From positions 62,001-126,000 of the forward strand of contig JARHVA010004807.1 of NCBI GenBank assembly GCA_037957365.1: a DNA stretch of 64,000 bases, read 5' to 3'. Source of the DNA: Torreya grandis (Eukaryota > Streptophyta > Pinopsida > Cupressales > Taxaceae). Shown one piece after another: positions 1 through 11,144 of the stretch. Numbering within the stretch: position 1 is the first letter of the stretch; every line of letters starts with the position of its first letter. A program made the translations under genes and the position numbers. The notes below the pieces were generated by a model. It did not search any database. It saw only the letters and a program-made list of their open reading frames with translations, and was not told where the DNA came from.

Positions 1-179
1 GGCACATGCAATTTCGAGTAAGATCATCCTCATGGACATGCAAATAGAATTCTTCGTTTCACACATGACAGGTTAATTATGCCCTAGAGATCTATAAATA
101 TTTAAAAAAGAAAGCTGCTCTGTTGGTAATCAAGTCCGAGAAAAGTTGCCCTCAAGCATCGTGAATTTATATTTAAGTC

Positions 180-3100
180 TACATGACCATCCCCAATGCA
201 GAAATTATACTCAACAACATAGAAATTCCAGCTTGTAGAATGTGAAATAAAGCAAGCTCACCAACTCTACAATTTTGAAGATCACTGTCAATATATCATT
301 TATATGGTGTCCCTAATTTGCATGAAACCTAGCTGAAAATTGCACTTGTAAATCAATCGATAAAATGCAATGTACATTTTACATTGCAGGTCCTCTCATT
401 AATAAACCCATTACAACAACGATGTAAATTACACTTTTGAGAAAGAAAAATAATCCAATACCCTAATTGAAAAAGAAATCCCCAATAACAGTCCAACTCA
501 GGACACAACTTGCATGCCTCCATGATCCTAACATTTATGTTAAAGTAGTAGATTTGAACTTGTAGCTAGTTGAGTCAAATTCTAAGTAATTTACTTCTCA
601 AAATGAAATTCCATTGGCAAGGGCAAGATTACAGTCTAAACATGCCTTGGGCAAGACTTCAATTCTAAGTAGAGTAGCATTTCAATTCACAAAAATCTTT
701 TCGCACCACATTTGTGCCCCAAAATGGCCCAACATGATTACATGAACTTACTGAAGGTCAAAAAAGGTCAATGCCTCATTCTTCATGTCATTTGAATGTT
801 AATGCCAAAAGTAGTTGTTAAAATCCCTAAGTAATACTTACACTCTTAAATAAGTCAATATGGGGCTCAATTTTTTCAATCTAGAGGTAAATAAGTCTAA
901 TAAGGGCTTGATTGATCTGAAATAGATCATGAAAAAAATAAAAAATTGTTCAGCGTACAGGCATACTTGTTCCCCCCTTTTCAAGACATACAAGTGCTAT
1001 TTTCAGTTTTTAGCAAATATGGAGCAGTGATGGTAAATGCAGGGCAGCATAAGTGTTCTTTGATGGAAAGTACACTCCATTCCACTCGGTTTGAGTGGTT
1101 ATTCAATGAGGTTATGCCCAATATTGAGCCCTGTGCAATTCTAGCATGGTGGATATTATTCCGTCATCTAGCTTGGGTGGAAAAAAGTATGGCTCGGGTC
1201 CATGTGGATGTAATTCATGAAGAAACAAGTGGAAATGAGTCAAACTTCTGAAAAAGCTAAGTCCATCATTTAGTCAGAAATAACACAAGCCACCAAATGT
1301 TATGTCCCATCAGCACCCCCATATCAAGGGAACACAAGATCTGTGTAACAGACAAAAAATGGTTCGCCTTTCAAAACAAACCAAAGAACTGAAAAGGAAG
1401 CAAACAATTAATTTTCATCAAGGCCATGTTCAAAGGGATAGGGAGTTTACTCAGATACAAAGGAGTCAACTAGAGCATAATATGTAAATGAGTAATCAAC
1501 AGTGTAATTGTTCCAAAGTGAGCGCATATATCTGTCATAAAGTGTTCCAAAATGAATAAAAGCAGTTCTTGCTTTTGCTGGCAGAGATTTCTATCCCGAG
1601 GGGGATTTTTCACAAGTACTTGTCTCAGGTGTGTGTGTATTTTTTCAATATTTTAGTTAAATGTTTTCTGTAGTTGTGTCCTAAAACACAGAAAGTTGAG
1701 AATTTTAGATTATTGTTACATGCAATTCATTGTTACTTTCTTTAACACAACAATATAGGAATTTTGTAGACAAAATAATCCATATTTTTTTATTTTTTGG
1801 AAAATATCTGTTTGCTGAGTTGAGTTTACTCATATACTAACTGATATGTATCATAAATGATCCTAATTAGGCCTTATTCAAAATTAAAAGGGATAACAAA
1901 CATAAAATTGATTAAATCAATAAGACTTTAAATTCCCTGGGGCCTGAACTAATACTTTCACTAAAACCTGAAAATCGCATAACTTGGGGTAGGGTACAAG
2001 TTTAAAAATTAACTACACATCTCGGACATCAATGTCTACTGCTACAAAAAAAAAACTAAAGAAAAGCAAAATAACAAAAAGTTAAATGTAAAACCGTATC
2101 ATTAAAGATCAAAAGATCCCATCCAAGCCATTTCTCGCCCATTTGAACAAAAAAGAAAAGTGTGCAAAACATGTCAGCAGCATCTTGAAAAAAAAGGACA
2201 GCAATATATATAAAAATTGCAAGTTTCGGCAGCATACATTTACAGAGAAAATTATCAAATAAAGGTAAATGTCAAGGTAGTTTTTTAGGTCACCAACAAG
2301 CAAGACACCAATTCAGTGTATGAGACCCCTTGTGGAAACCCAAAAGGGATTGTTTTCCACTTACCATATATATTGTTCAACAAGGCATACATACCCTACC
2401 TCCCCTATTTGAACTTGTGCCTCCTCTATGGAGTGCACGTCTTCACCATCAGGCCCACTCTAGGAGTCACCAGATCTTGATGATTAACAGTGCAGCTTGA
2501 GAAGTGTATATAATGATCCCTGATGCAATGCTGATATTGTACTCAACAACAGAGACATTGCATCTTGTGAAACAAATAACGTCGTATCAAAATTGATGCT
2601 AATATATCATTTATACATAGTTCTTAACACATCAAAACCTGGCTAGAAAAATGTATTGGTATCCAATATAGACAAATGGCACTTACAATTTGCAGTGAAT
2701 AAAATGGCAAAGCGAAAACCCACATTGACAATTGTTCAGTGATAACTGTCCAATTCAAGCCACAACTTTCATGCTTCCACAATTGTAACATTTATATTAA
2801 GGATGTAGATTTAGCTCTGTGATTAATCAAACTGGTCAATAATTTACTTTTACAAAAACCAAAAAATATAATCACATTTGGGCATGCTTACAGATTAGCA
2901 TGCCTTAGGCAAGTACACTCCATTTTCACAATATTTCTGGACAGAATTTTATAAGAAGAATACCTATTGTGCCCTAGAAGGCCCAACATCGTCACATGCC
3001 CTTGGTCAAGGTCAGAAAAAGGCTATCAGCTCATTAATCAAATCATTTAAATATAAATAGATATGTCAAATGCTAACATTGTTGTTAAATTCCCTCAGCG

Positions 3101-3290
3101 GTCCCTTAAATGCCTAAATAGTAATACGTCAATATTGAGCTTAATTTTGTGTCTAGAAACAAGCCTAAAGAAAGCCTTAATTATCTTAGTTAGGCCTTAG
3201 TTCTTTATGGGGGGCAGCTCATTTAAAAAGGGCTGAAACTTAAAGCCCTTAGATATGATTAACTAACGGGCACCCTAATCAAAGATTAGT
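180..3290. repeat. Diverged two-copy block (about 180-950 and 2480-3290)
   Basis: The two stretches share the same order of short matches. Each has a segment reading CTCAACAACA, then AATATATCATTTATA, then a CACAACTT-CATGC-TCCA segment followed by ACATTTAT-TTAA, and finally a GGCCCAACAT segment followed by a GGTCA-AAAAGG segment. The copies are heavily diverged. A partial third copy lies near 4800-5260. The source element is not recognised. Confidence 0.5.
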
Positions 3291-3724
3291 CGTCATCTTT
3301 CCCATATGGGACCACATTTCATTTGAGTATTTTTACGTTCTTTCTCCTTCATTCCAAAGAGCAATAATCTTGAATACCCTCAATTGTACAACTTTGGAAA
3401 TAAGTATGTCCTATTCTAGTGTTGTAACTGCACCCTACTATTCTCTGAATCTCTAGTATAAGCAAGCGCCCCCAAATCTCATTTTCATGCAATGAAAATG
3501 CAATATTCTTCATAAACACAATTTCTTGAGCAAGCAATCTGCTATCAGTTACATGTATAAACATCAAGTGCAACAAGTGGCATCTAAGCGTAACGGTACC
3601 AGGCCAAAACATGAAAAATATACTAGTGTCATTAGGAGTCAGAAGGCAGTTGAGGAACGAAACAGAGTTTGAATACATGAAACATGGCATCCTAGATATA
3701 CAAAGAAACAGAAAAGAGACAAAT

Positions 3725-4045
3725 AATAGGGTATCAATACTCAGGCAAGCAGTAAACAATATCGAGGATTCATAAGATAAGATAGAACTGAGGTGGATCA
3801 AAGCAAACGGCCTTGAGAAACAAATAAAAAAGCTGTTCACGTTGCTTTTGGGCATGAAAGGAACAAAATGTGAAGAAAAGACGATGAAAATGGTTTTGAC
3901 AGGGTATGAATCCTTGAGCAAGCAGTAAACAACATCACGTACTACCAAGATAAGGTAGAGGTCAGGCTGAACAGAATAGGTGGCCTTAAGAAACAAATGG
4001 AAAAGTTGTTCACATTCCTTGAGCCAAAAAGGAACCAAACATGGA
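3725..4045. repeat. Tandem duplication, period about 172 bp
   Basis: GCAAGCAGTAAACAA occurs near 3747 and again near 3919. Each is followed by a similar stretch containing GATAAG-TAGA, then GGCCTTGAGAAACAAAT or its variant, then an AAAGTTGTTCAC-like segment. The duplication explains the otherwise surprising 229-codon minus-strand open frame over 3349-4038, which repeats itself and has no recognisable domain. Confidence 0.55.
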
Positions 4046-4799
4046 TTAAAGTAGATAAAGATAGTGTTGATAGATCTGGATCAAAAGTGGCATTCGGCGA
4101 ATGAAATGGCAGGAAGATGAGAGAACTTGCATACCAAGATTCCCTAAAGCAGTTTAAATGGTGGAATAGCACTGGACAAAAAGGTGAATAAACTTAAGAT
4201 GGATTTCAGACACAAATATCAACCAAATGATGGAGAAAAAGTTTGTATAGCATTGCAATACATGGAAGATCCAACCTATACCTAGGAATCAATTTTGTAT
4301 GAATAAAATTTAAGTGATCAGGAAACAGAAACAGGTAGAGGTATGAGTACGGGTATAGGAAACTCCAAGTTTCCAAAAGCCCTTAACACCTTTGAAAAGT
4401 TTGTGGCTGAAATTTACAGAGGGCAGGCAGAAATTGGTATGAAATCTCAAACCACATTGTACCATGGCACCCTTGGGAACATACTCACAAACCACGTTGA
4501 AGGCTCAATCTCTTTAAAACAAAAAGAGGGTCATAAATATACTATCAAGGGAATAAATTCAAGTAATAGCCAAATGAACAAGGCCAAAATGAAAATGGTC
4601 TATAAGATTAAACTCTAAACAATAAAGGTTTCCCCAAATAAAAAAAGGGAATTAAGAAAGAAATCTTGTAATCGCCAACAAAAAAAACCACCTTACAATC
4701 AACATGAAAATAACTATCAACAAAATAGGGCTTCCAAGTTCCAACCACAAATCCCGATATCTGTACCAGGGCTCACTTACAGACACAAAAGGGTGAGCA

Positions 4800-5260
4800 G
4801 ATTACAGTATCATTAGCAACCATGATATTTAGTGTAAAGCTTTTCAAGGGGAGAAGGGATGTTGTGCCCTAGCAAGACAACATTTTATCACATATACTTG
4901 TTCAAGGTCAACTAAAAGTACTAAGTTCATTCATCAAGCATTAAGTCACTCTAACCTAAATAGCCATTTAAATACCAATTTTGATTTCAAAAACTCTAAA
5001 TGGCCACGTAAATTCCTAAACAAATTAACTTGAGGTTCACTTTTGTTAGTCAAAATATAATTAATCCCAAAGGACTAATCAGGATATTTGGGACTTCAAT
5101 GGGAGGCAGCTCACTTAAATTACCTTAAGCAACCTTACTTAGCCCCTAAATACCGCAGCTATTAGGAATCGATAGTTAAAACATTATTTAGACTTAATTA
5201 GTCGTAGAAGGTGTCCTTTTTATATGACACCACCCTTCAGCCTAGAAAACCTTTCATATA
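4800..5260. repeat. Third, partial copy of the 180-950 / 2480-3290 block
   Basis: The shared landmarks are GTTGTGCCCTAG followed by CAACAT, TTCAAGGTCA, and a GGGAGGCAGCTCA segment near 5100 that matches GGGGGGCAGCTCA near 3210. Divergence is high. No coding potential is evident. Confidence 0.4.
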
Positions 5261-5469
5261 GGCGCTTGAACTCATTCTCCTTCATTTGAAAGGTACCTCG
5301 CTTCAAAATTCTCTTTTACTTTCAAATCTAGAAGCAGACTATGCACGCTACTATTATTTGGGTATACAAGCACCCCACTTCTTAAATTATTGCAAATGCT
5401 CTGTCATTGATTGTATATTCAAATAAAGCTCGAAAATAGGGTAACAAAATAGTATACAAATTCCAAACA

Positions 5470-6440
5470 CGTGAGCTTAATTCTACAAGCAGTAAAACAT
5501 GTGTCCAATAGCATGATTTAGATTTGGAAAATAAATCCACAAAGAGCTCCATATTGTAGACCACTCTAAATCTTCCTAGCACTCACACCAATGCATGGCT
5601 CCCCTGTGATTAAACAACTTGCGCGAACAATATGGCTTCAATCACAATACAAAGCCAGTTTGAAGAACTAGTACATAAGACTAAATATAAAAAATTCAAA
5701 TCCATAAGATGAATATTACAAATCTCATCAAATAAACAGCACTCCATGAGGCCCAGTTGCCACAAGCAAATGTGCATGATGGCCGACAAAGAATCAAGAA
5801 CTGCAATGAACTCCCCACATTTATTCTCATAGCAAAGAGTATAAGCCTTGAAATTCATACAATGTTCATACACATTTTAATACAAAGAATACGAGGTGGA
5901 TGATAGAAACTAAACAGAGAATATGATGCAGATTAAGGGATAAGAACACTGATCGAAGGACTAGTGAAGAAAAGACTGCCTCTACAAATAATGAGAGAGT
6001 CAAACCTTCAAATGTCCATAGACAATATCCCAACTGAAATTCAATCCAATAATGTGACCCTCTCTCTCCTTCATACTATGTACATATAATTACATTATTA
6101 TTTATATCACGATCTTAATTCTATGGGCAATAAAACATGTTCCCAATGGCATGATAACTCTGCAGACAACTCCACATACACCTTGATTTATAGACAATAG
6201 TAAAAGCCTTCTAACATTCGCTGCAAAACAGTTCCTCCATGATTAAACAGTTTGTATGAACAATTCATAACTTCAGCCTCAAGCCCTCAGCACAGCACCA
6301 GTCTAAGGAACTACTAGATAGGCTCAAATGCAATGAGTTCAAAACGATAATATTAACATTATAAATCCTTGTTAAAGATACAACAGTACATAAGCCCCAG
6401 TTGCCATGAGCAATTGTGCATTTTTACTGGAAGAAAATCA
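5470..6440. repeat. Duplicated block (about 5470-5800 and 6120-6440)
   Basis: Both halves contain a TAGCATGAT-type segment, then GATTAAACA, an AGTCTAAGGAACTA-type segment, and finally CCCAGTTGCCA followed by AGCAA-TGTGCAT. The copies differ by many substitutions and small indels. It probably arose by local duplication inside the intron. Confidence 0.5.
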
Positions 6441-6460
6441 AGAATTGCTTTCTATTTATT

Positions 6461-7170
6461 TGATTTTGAGCTGGTTAAGACTCAAAACTCAAATGCTAAC
6501 CCACACTAATTAGAACGCCAGAGTTCACAAATCAAGATATTCTCCAGCAGAGAAATTAAAAAGAGACCCCAGTGCAATAAGCAAACATGAAGTACAACTG
6601 GCAGAGAATCAAGAATTGATTTGATATTGAGCTGTTAAGGCTCGTGGGTTAATCACTAACCTATGCTTATTAGAAAGCCCCAGTTCAAAACTCAGATGCA
6701 AAGAAATTATCCAGCAGAGAAATTCTACACAAGCCTCAGTTGCCATAAGCAAATGCAATAGTCTCACAAACTGCATGAACCCCCATCACATTTATTGTGA
6801 ATGTAACTCATTCCCACTACAATAACAGCTAAAACAATAATATCATTGCTGAATGGACCTTAAAAACTGGTGTTTTCTAGAGGCTGCCCACAATACAGAT
6901 TTAATTTTGAGCTTATGAAACCCAGGGGATACACTTATTGAGAAGCTTAAGTTCAAAGCTCGGCCACGCAGAAATTCTCCAGCAGGGAATGTACACTTCC
7001 TGTAGAAGCCAGGAAATCCTGGTAAGCCAAAGATCACACGTAATTGCAAAGGAGAATTGCCGCAGCCCGTAGTTATTTTGAGCTGGTAAGGCCTGAGGAT
7101 CAAATCTAACCCTCACTTATTAGGACATCCAAACTTCAAAGTTTGGCCACAGAGAAATTCTCAAGAAGGA
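6461..7170 (+). repeat. Four copies of a roughly 100-bp SINE-like repeat
   Basis: Copies begin near 6461, 6622, 6901 and 7072. Each starts with a TTTTGAGCTGGTAAGG-like head, continues with a CACT-ATTAG segment and a (C)AGTTCA-AA segment, and ends GAGAAATTCTCCAGCAG. In the last copy the head reads GAGCTGGTAAGGC and then GGATCAAATCTAACC. These resemble tRNA A- and B-box sequences, but the spacing between them (about 11 nt) is shorter than in a true pol III promoter. The SINE assignment is therefore tentative. The repetition itself is plain. Confidence 0.4.
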
Positions 7171-7249
7171 AATATATGCAAATTGGCAGATACCAGGAAA
7201 ACCTGTTGACTCGAGAATTACACCTAATCACAGGAGCAATAACCTGAAT

Positions 7250-7620
7250 CCCAATCCCAATCCCAATAGTCCCACCCCTGCGGACCAGACGAGGGTCTAA
7301 AAATGGTGTGGTGTGATCCATGCCTGGTTCCTAAACCCCACAAAAACCAACAATTTATCACAATCAAGTACCATGTAGGGTTTCCAATTTAATTCTAAGC
7401 CCACTACCAATTCCATCAAAATCCAATCCAATCAAAAGAAACCCAATCCCAAGGGTAAAGCTCACTATCAATTACCTCAATCTCAATGCAATCAAACCAA
7501 AACAAACCCAATTCAAAGAGTAAAGCTCACTATCAACTGTACTAGACCCAATTTAATCAAAGCAAAAGAAACCATAGTACTACATTAAAGCTCACTACCA
7601 ATTAGACAAATGCAATACTA
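7250..7620. repeat. Minisatellite-like array in the SIP1 intron
   Basis: At 7250-7266 CCCAAT is repeated three times. From about 7390 a unit of 57-66 bp recurs about four times. Each contains TAAAGCTCACTA(C/T)CAA followed by an A/C-rich stretch with CCAAT and CAATCAAA. The array ends about 90 bp from the exon 1 donor. Confidence 0.55.
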
Positions 7621-7706
7621 TTGATTGAACGAAAAATGAACAAAATAAATAAATAAATAATTTCTAAACCCACTCAGTTAAAAAAAACTTGTTATAAACT
7701 AATTAC

Positions 7707-7997
7707 CTGGGCAGGAAACCTAATAGCCATTGTGATCAAGCTATCAGTGCTCGCGCCCAAAGCAAAACCAGCCGTTAATGCAGTAGGATTCCAACTGGCC
7801 CCTCCCATGGCATCCCCCAATGCAGAAAAACCAAACACCAGCACAACCAACAAGGCAAAGGTTATAACAAGCTTCCACACCCCGTCCACGTCCAAATACG
7901 AGGCTATCACAGAAGTCCCTGCCCCCAAACACGACACGATAAACACCCACAAAAATGTTATCACCACATCCCCGACCGCCAGCTTCACTATCCCCAT
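7707..7997 (-). CDS. SIP1: SIP1-type aquaporin (small basic intrinsic protein), first coding exon
   Basis: The exon encodes 97 residues starting MGIVKLAVGDVVITF. It shows a first membrane helix (about residues 11-33), a second (about 40-62), and the GGASWNPTA loop with the NPT box at residues 70-72. NPT in place of NPA at this first half-helix is the hallmark of SIP1 aquaporins, which mostly reside in the ER membrane. The segment ends DSLITMAIRFPAQ, a well conserved SIP1 motif. Immediately after comes GTAATT, a phase-0 splice donor (GT at 7706-7705), and reading on gives only four residues before a stop. Known family members continue for about 140 residues with a second NPA loop. Those exons are not visible here, so the gene is partial. 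The ATG at 7997 fits the family N terminus, and no frame disruption is seen. Confidence 0.85.
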
Positions 7998-8018
7998 TTT
8001 TTTAAACTACGAGTAAAG

Positions 8019-8110
8019 GATCGGAGAGGAATCGAACGCGCGACCTCCCAAATACGAAAGGGTGGATATACCTAGCAGCTGGTGATGAATCTTGAACCAA
8101 CCATTCCTGT
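8019..8110 (-). repeat. tRNA-like (pol III B-box) relic upstream of the SIP1 start codon
   Basis: On the minus strand 8046-8029 reads GGTCGCGCGTTCGATTCC, very close to a tRNA T-arm. It is preceded by a GCTAGGTATATCC stretch in a rough A-box position. The T-stem does not pair well, so this is not a functional tRNA. A SINE or tRNA relic in the SIP1 5' leader or promoter is the likeliest reading. It was copied together with the SIP1 start to 10861-11122. Confidence 0.4.
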
Positions 8111-8231
8111 AACTAAAAAATCCCACAAATAATTAAAATTGCTCGTGGAATCCTTCATTTTAACATTAAAAACAAAAAGTCTGCTAAAAAAATTAGGTAG
8201 CTATTATTATTATTTTTTTTTTTAATTTTAT

Positions 8232-8400
8232 ACAGATATATATTATTTTTACTATTCTGTGCATTAGTTTGCAGGCTCTGGGATTGGGTGCTGATGTGGA
8301 TGATGACGTGGCTTTATTCAGATTCCGACAGTGACAGATCCGCAGAGTTTGGATTATTTTGTGGGCGTACACGTGCACCCACCTAAACCTAATTGGTTGT
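8232..8400 (-). promoter_or_regulatory. Putative SIP1 promoter
   Basis: Upstream of the exon on the minus strand there is an AATATATATCTG TATA-like tract (about 8233-8246). Further up are a GACGTGGC element (8304-8311 on the plus strand), a G-box CACGTG (8370-8375) and a CCAAT box in the reverse sense (about 8391-8395). This block is less AT-rich than its surroundings. The arrangement is consistent with a plant promoter, but no transcription start can be fixed from sequence alone. Confidence 0.35.
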
Positions 8401-8689
8401 TGGCTTTTATGAAATAGATGCATGGAAGTGCATGGTTATAGAAGGGTCCCACTCCCATGGAAGTGCAGGGTTATTACTGTTATTTTGATGATTCAATGGT
8501 CCCGTCCATGGTGAATGAAAAGTTATGGGGACGAAATTAAGAAATTTATGGGACCAGGGGTGTAAAAAAAATTTAATAATAAAATATATTAATTAATATA
8601 TTGACTTAGTTAAATTATTGTGTGTATGATGGTTTAGCTTTAAAATAAATCTTTGTAATTTGAGTTTATCAAGTGGTTTTTTTATTTTT

Positions 8690-8972
8690 GCAGCACTAAG
8701 TTGTATGCAAAAAGAATGCTAAAGTTATAGACCAGTGTCAACAAGTTAAAGTTCAAGTGTTGAAGTTTCAGTCACAACAAGCTCAGCGAATGTAGTGTTG
8801 TTTTACAGCGCATGTAATGTTATTTGGGCAGTGTTTTGGGCTTTGATTTTGTAATGCTTTTAGCTCCTTGCTCCCCGGTTGAAATGTTGTATAGCAACTC
8901 TTGTAGTCTTTTTCCAGCGACCTATTGGTAGCTTCATTATTTTGTAACGCTTTGTTTCAATATTAAAAAAAA
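8690..8972 (+). mobile_element. Probable 5'-truncated LINE 3' tail
   Basis: The stretch contains TTTTAGCTCCTTGCTCCCCGG, an AACTCTTGTAGTC segment, CAGCGACCTATTGGT, and TTGTAACGCTTTGTTTCAATA followed by nine A residues (about 8964-8972). This run is typical of plant L1-type 3' untranslated regions ending in an A tail. No ORF2 coding sequence remains, and target-site duplications were not identified. Confidence 0.4.
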
Positions 8973-9248
8973 AGTTCTATTTATAATTTTCTTTTTTCAA
9001 AGCAAGTTTATTTAGTAGCAATTGCTCCTCAAAGGTGCAATGGACACACTAATAGGGGTAGCAAGGTATGCATGATGAAAGTTAGAAAGGAAAGTAAAGA
9101 CAAGTTACTCGAGTGTAATGAAACAAAAAATAAAATGAACATGATATGTTATGGGGAAAAAAATACTTCTACAACATATTATTTTAGAATGTATGACTCT
9201 ATACGATAAAACTTTCCCTTACAAACAAAGCAAGGATCTTGCATGTGA

Positions 9249-10047
9249 TGGGCAAGATAAATTGTGTACATAAATTTCTTACAAAACTACCTTCTAATCT
9301 GCATTGTATTGATGTAACAAAGTAATATATAAATTAAAAAGCATCCCCTTTCCACAATATGTTGCATTTGATATATGTTCAAAAACTCATGAGCTTGTCA
9401 TGGTCATGTCAAGTCAAATCTAAAATTTACACAGGTTATTTCCTTGTTTACTGCTTTGCAACTATTGAGAATATGATTATTCTTCCAATTCTAAAATGTT
9501 GAGTAATGCACATATATTGTTGTTGTCATTAACTGAAGTATCAATTCAAACCCTCAAATTCCCTTTTATGAAAGTAACATCATTAGTATGTATGTAGTAG
9601 AAAGTCATGTCAAGTTGGAAGTTTTTATTTCATTATAAAATTTAAATTTAATTTATAGGCACTAATACAATGGGATGGGCAAGATAAGTTACGAGCACAA
9701 ATATTTTAAAAAGCATCCCCTTTCAACAATATGTTGCATCCGATATATGCTCAAAAACCCATAAGCTTGTCATGGTCATGGCAAGTTAAATCTGAAATTT
9801 ACATAAGTTGCTTCCTTGTTTACTACTTTGCAACTGTTAAGAAGATGATCATTCTTTCCAATTTTAAAATGTTGAGTAATGCACATATATTATTATTGTT
9901 GTTAACTCAAGTATCAATTCAAACCCCAAACTCCCTTCTACAAAAGTAACATCGTTAGTATGTATGTAGTGGGAGGTCATGTCAAGTTGGAAGTTTTTAT
10001 TTCACTGTAAAATTGAAATTCAATTTATAGGCACTAATACAATGGGA
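9249..10047. repeat. Tandem duplication, two copies offset by about 372 bp
   Basis: GATGGGCAAGATAA and then GCATCCCCTTTC-ACAATATG, TGTCATGGTCATG, GTTGAGTAATGCACATATAT, GTCAAGTTGGAAGTTTTTAT and GCACTAATACAATGGGAT occur in the same order in both copies. The matches begin at 9341 and again at 9713. Substitutions are moderate. No coding frame is preserved between copies. Confidence 0.7.
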
Positions 10048-10671
10048 TCTTGCTCATCAAATCCTTTTTCAAATCTACTTATGGTTTTCTCAAAGCCAAA
10101 GCTGCCCAAAACCCATAAATAAAAGATTTGCAAGTTTTTTTGCATTTATAATTCAACATATTGTCATTATTCTTATTGTTAAATGTCTTAGGTTTTGATG
10201 TGTCTCTAATTATAGTTATTGAACTATTTTAATGTTGTTGATTCACACTATTTTATGGCAAGGTTTGAACCCACTACTGCTAGAGAATTTGAATCTTTTG
10301 ACATAGCAAATTTCAAGTATTTTATTGTTAAAGTTTAAAAACTATTTGCAGTTGAATATTTCCCTTCATCTTTTCTTATTGTTATAGATTTGGAATCTTT
10401 TGACATTGTAGATTTTGAGTCTTGTTTAGTAGTAGACATTGAATTTGTGCTACTTTATTCTCTTTTTTGTTACTCTTTTGTTGGAAAGTGTTATATTTTT
10501 ATCTCCTTATCAAATTTAAAAATGCATGCTTGTGTTGTGAGCAATACACCTCATTCCTCTCAAAATGGGGGTCTCTCTTTTTATTTGAATGAATTTCTCT
10601 TAGCAAGTGCATGTTAATCGAAAATTGAGTCAAAATATGATTTATCTTTTATCTTCAATTAATATTTTGAG
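10048..10671. other. AT-rich intergenic DNA, nothing recognised
   Basis: A 75-codon open frame (10390-10617) is present but resembles no family. An echo of TTGAATCTTTTGACAT-AG appears twice (about 10288 and 10390). Confidence 0.4.
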
Positions 10672-10860
10672 TCAATTTATTATTCAATATTCAATTCTTC
10701 TCCCTCTTGAGTTCTAATCTTTTGATTAAGTGCTTTGAATGCAAAACTCAGGGGCGTTGATTGAAAGATATGATGCATTAAATACACTTTTGAAATCAAA
10801 GACAAAGAAAGTTCTCTTTGGTAATTTGTTCTAACCATTTCATCTATTATTTTTCCTTTG
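10672..10860 (+). repeat. Copy R1 of a local repeat flanking the SIP1-like fragment
   Basis: It runs from ATTCTTCTCCCTCTTGA through AAGTGCTTTGAATGCAAAAC, GATTGAAAGATATGATGCAT and TTTGAAATCAAAGACA to TTCATCTATTATTTTTCC. The same order recurs at about 11276-11465 (R3) and partly at 11145-11275 (R2). Confidence 0.65.
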
Positions 10861-11122
10861 AAAATGTTATCACTACATCCCTAATCTCCAGCTTCACCAT
10901 CCCCATTTTTTAAAACTACGAATAATGGATCAGAGAGAAATCGAATGCGTGACCCCCCAAATACAAAGGGGTGGATATACCTAGCAACTAGTGATTGATC
11001 TTGAACCAACCATTCCTTTAACTAAAACGAATTGTGTGAAAGTGATATATCTAAAAATCCCACAAATAATTAAAATTAATTGTGGAATACTTCAATTTAA
11101 CATTAAAAATAGTCTGTTGAAA
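10861..11122 (-). pseudogene. Decayed duplicate of the SIP1 5' end (leader plus first 15 codons)
   Basis: This piece matches 7955-8187: the end of the SIP1 leader, the tRNA-like relic and the start codon region. On the minus strand it would begin MGMVKLEIRDVVITF, against MGIVKLAVGDVVITF in the gene. It stops there and runs into copy R1, so it can encode no aquaporin. Several differences are C-to-T or G-to-A changes at CpG sites present in the gene copy. For example, CGAACGCGCGACC became CGAATGCGTGACC. That is the pattern expected of a methylated, unconstrained duplicate. A segment of about 23 bp near 11028-11050 is absent from the gene copy. Confidence 0.75.
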
Positions 11123-11144
11123 ACCCCAAACAACCTTCTATGAA

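Larger units (their letters stand above)
1..7706 (-). other. Presumed intron 1 of the SIP1 aquaporin gene (no exon recognised)
   Basis: This stretch lies 3' of the splice donor of SIP1 exon 1 on the minus strand. I looked for a continuation of the aquaporin (the second NPA box and the last four membrane helices) and saw none. It is therefore read as a very long intron, although some of it could be intergenic if the gene is broken. It is AT-rich and consists largely of old local duplications and short repeats, annotated separately. Open frames of 60-230 codons occur, but they fall on repeats and match no family I recognise. Confidence 0.45.

Noticed and set aside
946..1251. 101-codon plus-strand frame with Trp-rich protein-like composition
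   Set aside because: No family was recognised and there are no exon boundaries or neighbours that fit. It lies in the diverged repeat block.
3349..4038. 229-codon minus-strand open frame, the longest in the window
   Set aside because: It overlaps a tandem duplication, repeats its own sequence, has hydrophobic low-complexity composition and no recognisable domain. Best explained by chance in a duplicated A-rich sequence.
7732..8016. 94-codon plus-strand frame over the SIP1 exon
   Set aside because: It is the antisense shadow of the aquaporin exon.
8019..8100. A functional tRNA gene on the minus strand
   Set aside because: The T-loop looks right but the T-stem does not pair, and no D-arm, anticodon arm or acceptor stem can be formed.
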